A DNA stretch of 64,000 nucleotides, taken from positions 62,504-126,503 of the forward strand of contig NMRA01000728.1 in the NCBI GenBank assembly GCA_002633005.1, written 5' to 3'. The first letter of the stretch is position 1. Every line of letters starts with the position of its first letter. The notes under the pieces were generated by a model. It made no database searches. It worked only from the letters and a program-made list of their open reading frames with translations, and was not told where the DNA came from. This stretch comes from Phoronis australis (taxonomy: Eukaryota; Phoronida; Phoronidae). The translations under genes and the position numbers were made by a program. Below, piece after piece: positions 51,067-61,510 of the stretch.

Positions 51067-51075
51067 TTTTATATA
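51067..51075 (-). promoter_or_regulatory. TATA box of FABP gene A
   Basis: The minus strand reads AGTGGTATATAAAATTTG, with the TATA element about 120 bp before the start codon at 50950. The 11-mer AGTGGTATATA is repeated upstream of gene B, supporting a shared core promoter. Confidence 0.65.
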
Positions 51076-52093
51076 CCACTATATTGACATTGAGATTAAT
51101 CTCTCACCTACTAAAAGATTAGCTCCATACACGGTAGTATGCATGGGTGATGAGTTGGCGCTAAAAGTATTATTTTGAAACCATCCAATAAGTTTCTCGG
51201 CGTCCGTTGATGTGCTTATCAATCTCTTCGCTCAACCAATGGAAATACATAGCTGTCAAACTTGTTTGACGGTACAAAATGATTAAAGATTTGTCCGTTT
51301 GATAATAACTTTGAATTCTGACAAATTACTGATAACTCCCTCTACTCTTGAACATGCAAAAACAACTTCATTTTTCAGACCAATTCCATAGTTCAACAAT
51401 TGATTCAGTTAGAATTTTAGTGTTTTATGTTGGACGGTTCACTCTCACTTCAAGATTGTGCCAACGTCCAAGTTGCTAAGGCCAATATACTTTCCACGCA
51501 TATTCGTGGCATTCAAGCTTAGTGTCAAATTTCAATGCGAAACTGCATGGTATCAAATACAACATACGAATTTTATTTTAAATGTTCTTGTTTGTGATAA
51601 TGTAGTCCTAAACTATTCGTTTGTGTTTATATCGCATTCTCGCTTTTGAACGACCTACCTATTGCGTCACTAATTCTTATACGTTCATATACACCATTAT
51701 GGTTTTAATGGTCACTTTAGCCATACGTTTTGGATTCTTAATTCAAACTGGGACATTAGGTGCCATGGCAAAACATTTCCACAGACACTGCCAAAAAATC
51801 AGTACAGTTGAAACTACACTCACGCGTATTTGAGTTGCTTCGTAAAATTGCTATTGAAACCAGATTGATGCTTTATGACAGGTTATTTACATCCAGTAAA
51901 GACTTTGTCCAAACTCTTGATAAGTTTGATTAGCCGTGTCTGGGTATTTGGGTATGACTCACCCGTCCGCATTACCTAATGACTCACGTCACGTTACGTA
52001 GTGATTCACCTGTACGCGGTAACTCATGACTCAGATCCAAGAATAACGTACCAGTACCCTTCTTCGTTTCACTCAAAAGTCTCGAAAAAAGAG

Positions 52094-52255
52094 CAGTGGC
52101 GTATTTAGAGAGGGGCGATGGTGCCTCCCTAAAATTCTCTCATATTCCATTTGGCAGTTCGGGTGTGCGAATGTTCGGACGGGCAAAATCCTGGTTTATA
52201 CTTTGCCCTTGCCCCCCTGCCCCCTCCTCACCTCAAAATCCTGGATTCGCTCCTG
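52094..52255. mobile_element. 162-bp MITE of the CAGTGGCGGAT family
   Basis: It starts CAGTGGCGTATTTAGAG and ends GGATTCGCTCCTG (inverted CAGGAGCGAATCC), with interior C-runs as in 25372 and 36707. Flanking AAGAG and CAGCG do not match well, so the target duplication has decayed or the ends are slightly off. Confidence 0.65.
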
Positions 52256-52951
52256 CAGCGTACCCACCGGTACGATTGACATCAGATTGCACTGCGACCG
52301 ATGAACATTTCAAAAGCCACCTGATTATCACATGAAATTGTAGTGTCGTCATCGCAGCCCGCGAAAGCAGTTCAATGCAATTATAGCCAATACAAATCAT
52401 GTTCTGATGCTAAATCACTTACTTTCTTTACTGAAATGGTTCTTTATTCAAAGCACCGTCGTTCGAATTGAATTTCGTTATACTAAAGCGTGTGGAATTC
52501 CCCAAACGGTCAAAATGAGTTGACTAACCCGCCGTGACAGGTATCTTAGCTAATGGGTTGTTGTGACGCAATAACAACCTGTCAGTTGTTCCCAAGTCTG
52601 GAAATCATTTTCTAGTCTGAGTAAGGAACACGTTGAAGCCGATTTTATATCAGTACCTAATCAGAAGTTGTTTTTGACAGAAGATGTTTATTTATTGCCC
52701 TCTGGAGCCGTTCAAACTATATGTTCAGCTGCAAAAGAATCAATATTTCTTCCAAGATTATTTGTTTTTTCCAAAATTGGGAACCACACTGCTTTCTAGT
52801 CCAAAGCAACCAACCGGATAACCACGGTTATTTTCATAGCTTCAAATTACCCCTTGGAGATGAGCTTTTGTTTGCTCATGTGCAAATTTCAGTCATATGA
52901 CTTGACTTATAGTCAATTTATTGTAATCCAAAAATATAATCGAGTTCCTGG

Positions 52952-53349
52952 GCTCGGTCTCTATTCTTTGTACTCGAAACGAACTCGAAACCATCTTTGG
53001 CAATTTCTCTGCTCCTTTTGTGCGAACTTAAGATAATTGGTTATCAGACTGTGCTCGAATACATTATAGTTTATGCATAGGAGTTTCTAGTTCAAGTTTG
53101 CTCTTGAAGACACTTATATTCGTGCTACAAACTCGAGTAAAAACTCGAAATTTCGAGTTCAAACTCGAACTTATTGCTTTAATATTGGGTTTACAAACTC
53201 TGAACGAAGGACAATAAATTATCTACGTAAGTTATTGTGTACTCGAGCATAGAATAATAGACACTTATCTTGATTTCGCCCAAAAGTAGAGTAGAAAATG
53301 CCAAACCTAATTTCGAGTTCCATTTCGAGTAAAAGATTGGAGACCGGGC
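52952..53349. mobile_element. 398-bp TIR element, target duplication CCTGG
   Basis: Ends GCTCGGTCTCTATTCTTTG and GCCCGGTCTCCAATCTTTT (reverse complement of the right end) extend into further inverted similarity with ACTCGAAA/ACTCGAAA. CCTGG flanks both sides (52947-52951 and 53350-53354). The interior is full of short actcgaaa/actcgag repeats. It has no ORF. A second, truncated copy is at 31368-31592. No known family is named. Confidence 0.75.
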
Positions 53350-56124
53350 CCTGGTTGTATTGACTTCCGTACTTAAAATCACGTGAGTTGACTTGCAATA
53401 CTTGGTAGCTGTCTCGGATTTCTATGCTCGTAGGGCTAGAGAAATCTGGCCAAATTCACGTAATCGCGCCAATATCTCGCGAAGTCTTACTTTTCTAGCG
53501 AGGTTCTAGCGTTTTCGAACTCTACACAGGTCTCGTTATTTTAGTATTTGAAAGGGGTTTATAGTCATAAAATGTCATTTGTTTGTGTTTTTAGTTATTA
53601 TTCTATACATGATGAATTATCCTAAGCATACAGGACGGTGATGATAAACACAAGTACATACACACAAATGTTTCGGTTAGAACCGTCGTCATTGTTGACA
53701 GGCAGAAGCATTGGAGACACCAAATATTATTGGCAAATGAAGTTAACGAGCAACTCCATGAACTTGGAATGAAGCAAAGATAGAAACAAACTAGTTCTAA
53801 TTTGAATGAAAATCAAGATAAGACTGCAGTTTCAGTGGTCTTCGTCAAAAACTGTTTATGACAGAAGGCAAAGTTTTATCGCCCCTTCTAAGTGGGTTGT
53901 TTTATTGACGGGTGATTACTTCTTTTTCTAAATTATGGGCAGCAGTGTAATCATTCTGATACTCAAACATCCGACAGTCTTAAGTGAGAATGGGACAAAG
54001 TTTAATCACTAAACTACGAGTTTTCCCAGACTGTTCATAAAAACCTCCGCTTNTATTCGCGTACATGCACGTCCTATTGGCACTCATGCTCAACAGGACG
54101 CAACGCGTTAGACTACAGATGGCGCTGTGGTTCGAAAGGCTGAGTATCGGCACAAATATTGTTTGTCAGAAATATTTTTTTTTTACAAATATTGTTTTGA
54201 CTGCTTTTAAGATGCCAAATCAAACATTGATAGCTTTTCGATAAACTCCCAGCTTGTATCAGAGCCATTATCTACACCTGTTTCCCTGTGTCCTACGCCG
54301 CTGAGTTGTTCCTCTGCGACTACTTTTGTCTGCTCTGTCAAGGTCACGCTTCAACTCTCTTGAACACAAAGGTTCCAGGCTGGTCCTTACAGGTGAATGT
54401 CTACAAAACACGATAAAGATTCGATCAAGTTTGAAAACGCTGTTTTTATCAACTGGAGGTTTAATCCTACAACTATCCTCGGATCTCCGTGATAGTTCCT
54501 AAACTTACAGCGAAGTTTTTGAAAGTTTAAAGGTCGATGACATGATACAGACACGCATAGAAAGTTGTGTGGTTTGTTCCGAAATCCACAAAGTACGTTT
54601 ACATCTCGAGAGCTTTCGAGAGGTGAAGATGTGGTAGGTAATTTGAGGAGGCAATGCCCAGTTCTTACTGGGTTTTTACAATCCACCCATTACTCCGACT
54701 TACTGTCTTTATTCCACTCTGTCGAATTTTATCGAACAAAGTGAAAAGTTGTGATGAGTCGCTGGGCATGCAAGCTGCTACAAATGACCACTAAAACTTT
54801 CTTTTTGTCTCCTATTTTTGCCCCTTTCACTTCCACCGAAAAACATAACAAGGCCCCGAAAGAAGGTGTAAAAAATTCGCAAAATTGGAAATTTCATCTC
54901 CAGTCTATCACTTCCTTACTAGTGATAGACTAAGCCAACATTTAGCTTAGATAGTGAATTTCCTACACATTCCAAAAATATGGTTCAAAAGTGCGGCCAT
55001 TCAATTAGGTTTTTTGAAATTATGGGTTGCCTGGGAGCTACTTTAATTCGCAAAGACTTGTCAGTTGTCACGCAGCCATGTAGGAACGCTACAAGAGGTC
55101 ATTTAAAGTAAAGTGTATCTACAGGCGAACTAGTGAAGTTTTCTCATTCCCCGCATGTTCACTAATACAAGCAAACCAGATTCACTGAACATACTAGTCA
55201 TCCCTACGTCAAATATTTAATTTCTAAGCATTGCAAATTGTCACGGCTACAGGGTGCCACCTGGCGGCTGATTTCCAATAATGCACATTTAGAGACCTCT
55301 ATTGGGTATCCAAGAACCATTCTTTGGTGTGATACTCGGACTAGACTCAGGCTCAGACTAAAAGCTTAACCAATCACGCAGCATAATTCGAGTATAAATT
55401 TTGTAAGCTTACTCGATGTGTGCCATGCAGGTGACCAAATTTCAAGTTGAGTTTCTAGCTCATAGATTAAACCTGGGACCTGGAGTACGTTTCATGAAAA
55501 AGTGACTTAAGATTTAAGATAAGAACTTAGTCTTACGCTACCTCTACATTACTGATGAATAAAGGTAATTAGCCCCGTAACTACAGGCTAGGTCTAATGA
55601 GACTGTGCATTTCCCTTACTCAAGGATTAATTAATTTTCAGAAATATTTGTATGGAGCGTAAAGACCAAATTTCCGACTTGAGTCTTGAGTCACTTTTGA
55701 AACATAGTCCCCTGGTGAGCGATGTGACACACACCAATAGCACGCACTTTTGACGTCATTCAATATTTATTTATCAGTCAGAAGAAATGTTGCCACAGCA
55801 AATTTCTGAGAGCAAACCTCACGGCGTACATTCAGAAACTACATTTTTTAATGTTGAATTACCCCTAACGCATTTTATTAACACGTATTTTATCAACAGC
55901 TGGTGAGCCAAACAGTCTTAAATGTAGTCTGAGAAGCAGACTCACGCATTTACTGTTCGTGAGAACATTCTCAAACCATGAATAAAAACTGGCTTTGCCT
56001 CTAAAATTAGTCTTACGTGTTGACTCACAAGACAACATAAAAAAATTTCCGAATTTTAATACATACATGGACGTATAGTTATGAAGTTTTGTTTGCAGAA
56101 ATTCCCAGTATATACCCAACTCAC

Positions 56125-57615
56125 ATGTGTCAAAGTGTCGCCATTGACCACCTTGGTAATTTCTAGAATAATTTTCCCATAATCGAGCACCTCTTTCCAG
56201 GTATAGTCGTTTATCTTCGTGACTTGAACTTTGACCTAAAACGGCAAATTGTATATAAATTCAGACATTAAATGGGTTAAAATCAGCCCTCCGTTGTGTA
56301 CACGGACTACAGTTCACATGCGTGATAGGCTTTGCATTTATTTCATATATTTTTTCTAATTCGTCTTTTGGCTGCAATGTTGTTGGTACAACACGGGAAA
56401 ATCGAAAATTGAAATTTTAATTTTAAATGGTCTTCATTTCGAATAAAAAATGTAATATGTGGAAAGGACGCCGAGATTCGTCAAAACTGGTGTGTACCAC
56501 GTTTTCTTTTATGCAGTAGTTAAAGATGCTATTCCCACTTCATTTCAGTCAAAAGTTTCATCAAATGGATTTTAACGCAAGCTCGGGCAGCAGAAACTTG
56601 AGCCCAAATATCCCTCATTCAACACAACTACAAATACTTTCAAACTTAACCGAATTTAACATGAACGTTTACTTCATTTTTTGTTGGTGCACCTCCACCT
56701 AAAGTGGCCGCTGCAAAGAGTGATAGCTGACTCGTGCCGTGGTTACTCACTCCCTTCCGTCATCTTTATGAGGCTACCCTGGAAATCCTGTTCACGTTTT
56801 AAAAGAAACTTTGAAAAACTAATAGCAAAATAAGAAAAACACAAAGAGGGCTGAAAGTTGCGAAATGTTTGTATTTTAGTGATATCTTTCAACTGACGAA
56901 ACACCTCATGTGTTCTAAATTGGTAATTGTAAAGAAAAGGGTATTTTTAACTTACTGAAACGGAATATGCATCTTATGACCCCGCTTTATCAAAATGTGT
57001 ATCCCACAAGTCTCTAGTCGCAAAAAGATCAATGGAAGCTAAACCACATTTACGTCAACAGCAATGTTTCCAAAATGCAGCGTCACCTTCGCAATAGCGA
57101 GCTTACGACAGTCTTAGCTGCGACCTGACATAACTTTTGATTAAACGGATCCTACACCAACGTGGACAACACTACCAAGTTTGGATTTTTTAATCTTTTA
57201 AAACAGTTACCTCCGCCTCAGTGCCATCTGGGTACTTGAATTTGGACGTGGTTTCACTTTTTTCCTCTGTCAAGTTCAACTCCAGTTCAGACGTGTTCAA
57301 GATGTCGACCGTCCGGACTTTGTATTTATCGTCTGCAACTTTCGTGTACGTCACTTCCGGCTTAGCTGTCTTGATTTCTTGCCATTTTTCAAGAGGGAAA
57401 GCTGGGAACCAAGGAAATTACTTTTGTATAAAATAAAAAACATATTGAAATCGCGCAAGATGGTTTGCACTAAACAAGTAATATTTATTGCCAGTATGCA
57501 GTGATATTTTGCCTAGTGCTATCACACGAAACTCGTACTTACACAAACTTTCAGCAATCGCTTCGTCGTTCGTTGATGATTCGAATCTCCACGTTCCAGC
57601 AAAGACGGCAGCCAT
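56125..57615 (-). CDS. Fatty-acid-binding protein-like, gene B, 3' end missing
   Basis: Three exons, 57543-57615, 57211-57401 and 56125-56235, join in phase (1, then 0). They read MAAVFAGTWRFESSTNDEA, then AKPEVTYTKV, DDKYKVRTV and KYPDGTEAE, then VKVQVTKINDYTWKEVLDYG and NGDTLTH before donor gtgagt. Exon 1 (73 nt) and exon 3 (111 nt) have the same lengths as in gene A. The expected ~51-nt last exon (ending in VY or TY plus stop) was not found down to 50951; the gap at 54053 may hide it, or it has diverged. Gene B lies head to tail upstream of gene A as a tandem paralogue. Expected to be a cytosolic lipid carrier. Confidence 0.83.
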
Positions 57616-57675
57616 GATTTTTAATGAACTGCAACTTGAACACTCAAATTTCAGAAGACGGGCAGGTGACAACAG

Positions 57676-57684
57676 ATATATATA
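57676..57684 (-). promoter_or_regulatory. TATA box of FABP gene B
   Basis: The minus strand reads AAGTGGTATATATATCTG, about 65 bp before the start codon at 57615. It shares AGTGGTATATA with the gene A promoter. Confidence 0.6.
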
Positions 57685-57699
57685 CCACTTTGAATAGAT

Positions 57700-59845
57700 T
57701 ATCAATCAGCTAAGCTGTTCACAATTGAAAATCGGATTTTTAAGATTGCATATTGCATTAAGTTGTGATTAACCGATTTTAAATAACAGCCACTGACTCT
57801 TATAACGCACTTGGTGATCCTACAAAGTGTGATTCACGGCCGAAAATGACCAGTGACCATAACGAGCTTTCCAAGTTTATCCAAGCACACCATGATTCTA
57901 GTTTTTTTGAATTTCTTCATTTGCCCTTCTGCATTGTCTCGTTATACGTTTACATTTTAGTGTATAGTTTGTTATGTAAGCCAACAACGGCATATGCCAC
58001 TGGAAACATTTCGTTCTACAGTGCCATGACCAAATATTCTCAGTTAAAGACATCCCCGGCGTCGCAGCGTAAATTTCAAACTGGAATAAACCAGGATAAC
58101 GTCGATAAATCTTCCTGTTTTATCAATCACTGAACTCAACTCTGTTATTTTTTTATCATGCATAATCATTAGGAACACTTTCTCGCTTAATTACAAAAAA
58201 CGAAAGTTCCGCTTAAGTTCGCAAACATGCACTAAACACTTCAACGAGATAATTTGAGGCTTCGAAAAATGTGCGAAGTGTTCCGGATGATAATAAGATA
58301 TCAATATTCTCCAGACTACAAACATGTGCATGATGATGGCGTACGGAAACGGATGAATATTGTAATTATAGCGCTTTTCAAAGATGGCGTTGCCAAGGGC
58401 TTCAAAGCCGAAAGAAGAATTAATTTTCACGTTTCGATATAAAATTTCAAGTTGTTCCTTTTAAGACTCAAGCGGTGCGTGTGCTGAGAAGATGTACAAT
58501 AGCAATCAGTCATTCTTTGAGACACGGAATACGTTGATAGATACGTGTTTAGAGAAGACGACTACATAGCAGCCTCATGAAACGTCCAAATGGCGTTCGA
58601 CCAAAAGGTCGACCAGACGACAGATGTCGTCTCATCGTCCGACCCTAATCAGTCGCTTCGCTGTCAAGCTTCTTTCCTTGAGAACTAGTTACATTGACGT
58701 GATTTGTGAGCGTTGGTTCTGTTTGTTATAACACGTGATTCACGAGAATATTAACATCATACGTGCGTTAACGCTATGTTAATTACTCGCCAGGCGGCAG
58801 GAAGGATGTTTTGGTGAACGCTCACGTCTATGACCAAAAAGTATAGTTTGTTTTGGTCCTCGCCCCCACTCATTTCGAAACGTGAGCTTTATTTTTTAAA
58901 ATTATCCTAGCTGAGTTGTCGGTCTTTTTCCGAGTCACACTAACGCTTATAATTTAGGCTTACGCGACGTGCCCTGGCAAGTCACCCACAATCGCCTTGT
59001 TATTGGACTTCATTGACTAAACAGTATGCTACGGCAACTGTGAACGTGCATCAGCGTCGGTGCCACTCAAGGAAACTGATCATGGTTATAACATACCTCA
59101 TATCATAATATATATGTAAGAAATGTGTTGTAACTGCCTTCGACTCCTTACACTCCTAATGTGCATGCCTAGAAGCACAAAAATATCGGCGAGCGCGCAC
59201 TGGCGTAGTGCGAGTACAACCAAAGGAGTATTGTTCACTTTTGGTTCTGTGTACTTAGGGTCGAGTTCAATCACGCTAGAAACTCTGTAGGAAAGGAAGA
59301 TATCACAATATTCCCCGAGATATGTGGCCGACTTTCAATAAAAACACGAGATTTTGGCTAAATTTTCTTGCCGCGAGTCAGCTATTGAGTTGTTTCCATG
59401 TTCGCATCTGTAAAATTACTCGCACTGATGGGTGAGTGGACGCGACTTCTGTGTTTGGATCCAGAAGTTAAAGTGAAATTGTGTTTCGATTTTTTACGCT
59501 TGCCGGATCATCAACTAAGCTACAGCTCAGGGCCTGTCACACAACACGATCGGCTCTGCCAACATCTGCAGCCAAAGACAAGATAGCTACTAATTAGACC
59601 ATGACAAGAACTGTTACCCAGTAGACATCAACATGGAATTAAAAGTAAATGAGAATTATTGCTCCCTTGTTGGGAGAACCAGACGTTTTTTTAATTCAAA
59701 ATTATGGACAACCATCATTTGTTTTTATCAATGCGATCGTAAGCTGCGTTCCATTAAATGAAAGCCAATGATCATTTTAGGTTTTGAAAACACACCTACA
59801 CATACACACGCGCTCGGACGCACCCACCCATGCAAACGCACCCGA
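57700..59845. other. Gene-poor interval upstream of FABP gene B
   Basis: No exon or RNA gene is recognised. The 95-codon + ORF at 57846-58133 and the ORF at 58254-58442 show no domain. A CA/CG-rich microsatellite-like stretch starts near 59792. Confidence 0.5.
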
Positions 59846-60366
59846 ACACAGAGATACATACGCACACGCACACACGCACGCACACACACACACTTTTTAG
59901 CGGTGACATGTTGGTGGCGCAGGGGTAAAGTAGTGTTTTGTGGACATGAAGATCCTGGGAATGAATCACGATGGTCTTCCACTACTTCACAAAAATGTTA
60001 TAAGGGATTTAAATTTGGTTACCATATGAGCGGTCAGTTTTGCGTATTGTCAACACCGACATGCTGGCCGTCGTTTGTATAACTACATAATCTATCCGAA
60101 TTATATAACAAAGTGAGTTATTTTAAGTATTGCTATAAGCAGTATAATACGAAGATAAGTATACAGGCTGTAGGTGAATGTGTTTGCATTAGTGCCGCGC
60201 ATCTACAAAGAAGTAACACCAGCGTCATGTATACGCGTAAAGTTAGTTTATAAGGGAGTTGCTGTTGCCGAAGATGGAGTTAAAAGTAAAGAACAGTTAT
60301 TGTGTTTAGAGGGTACCAATCAGTGCTCTAGTTGGAGGGCCAGTCTCCATTGCTAAATTACTCGAC
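59846..60366 (+). repeat. SINE-like unit, copy before gap
   Basis: It is repeated almost exactly at 60368-60890 across the n at 60367, one CA unit aside. It contains a CA microsatellite (59860-59894), then GTTGGTGGCGCAGGGGTAAA, which resembles a tRNA A box, and GGGAATGAATCAC where a B box would be expected (a weak match). The duplication is likely a contig-end overlap. Confidence 0.7.
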
Positions 60367-60367
60367 N

Positions 60368-60890
60368 ACACAGAGATACATACGCACACGCACACACGCA
60401 CGCACACACACACACACTTTTTAGCGGTGACATGTTGGTAGCGCAGGGGTAAAGTAGTGTTTTGTGGACATGAAGATCCTGGGAATGAATCACGATGGTC
60501 TTCCATTACTTCACAAAAATGTTATAAGGGATTTAAATTTGGTTACCATATGAGCGGTCAGTTTTGCGTATTGTCAACACCGACATGCTGGCCGTCGTTT
60601 GTATAACTAGATAATCTATCCGAATTATATAACAAAGTGAATTATTTTAAGTATTGCTATGAGCAGTATAATACGAAGATAAGTATACAGGCTGTAGGTG
60701 AATGTGTTTGCATTAGTGCCGCGCATCTACAAAGAAGTAACACCAGCGTCATGTATACGCGTAAAGTTAGTTTATAAGGGAGTTGCTGTTGCCGAAGATG
60801 GAGTTAAAAGTAAAGAACAGTTATTGTGTTTAGAGGGTACCAATCAGTGCTCTAGTTGGAGGGCCAGTCTCCATTGCTAAATTACTCGAC
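60368..60890 (+). repeat. SINE-like unit, copy after gap
   Basis: It is nearly identical to 59846-60366, with a slightly longer CA run. It continues into unique sequence after ctcgac at 60890, whereas the first copy stops at the gap there. Confidence 0.7.
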
Positions 60891-61510
60891 GTCATTTTAT
60901 AACCTATAAGAAGCCAGAATAGATCGGAACTGTCAAGTCTGTTAGAAAATAGTCCAGTTACAAACATCCCTACTTGCAAGTAATAAATTGCGGAATGAGT
61001 TTCAAGGAGCCTAGATATCTACTCGCACGCACACCTCGAGCGTTCCTACAACTTGCGCCATTTCGCATCAGTTTCATTTCGGTGAAAACTGTTCTATTAT
61101 GGGTTTGAAGGACAGAGAGCATTTTGGGTAAATACCAGCGGCTTTCTGCCGGACAGTAAAGAGAGTTTCATGGAAATAGAATAGGCACAGTACATCCTGC
61201 TCATGTAGGCGTTTTATGCGGTTGGAACACACATTTCATGGCGCTGTCTGCCTTAGCTACGTTGTTTTTATAAAATGGGATTCAAAAGTGTTCTAATTGA
61301 ATGACGTGGAGGAGTACAAACCTGACAAGGTTCGGTAGCTAAGAGATAAAGAACACTTACTCGTTGAAAATTGGTTTATGAATCATGACATCTCTTTGTC
61401 TTTTTTTGTTTAGCGGTAAAAATGTGATCAGAACCTGATTGTCGTATTATACTTGGACGTCATATTCTTATAACATTTTCCTTAAATTTAACTGAATATT
61501 AGCACAATGC
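60891..61510. other. Unique gene-free sequence
   Basis: Nothing recognisable was seen here: no ORF with a domain, no repeat shared with the rest of the window. Confidence 0.4.

Larger units (their letters stand above)
50951..56124. other. Interval between FABP exons; no gene recognised
   Basis: It contains the gene A promoter, a MITE (52094-52255), a complete TIR element (52952-53349) and a gap at 54053. The last exon of FABP gene B should lie here but was not found. The 99-codon minus-strand ORF at 54387-54686 has no recognised domain. Confidence 0.5.

Noticed and set aside
54387-54686. 99-codon minus ORF
   Set aside because: It has no recognisable motif, conserved copy or splice context.
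57221-57436. + ORF over FABP gene B
   Set aside because: It is antisense to FABP exon 2.
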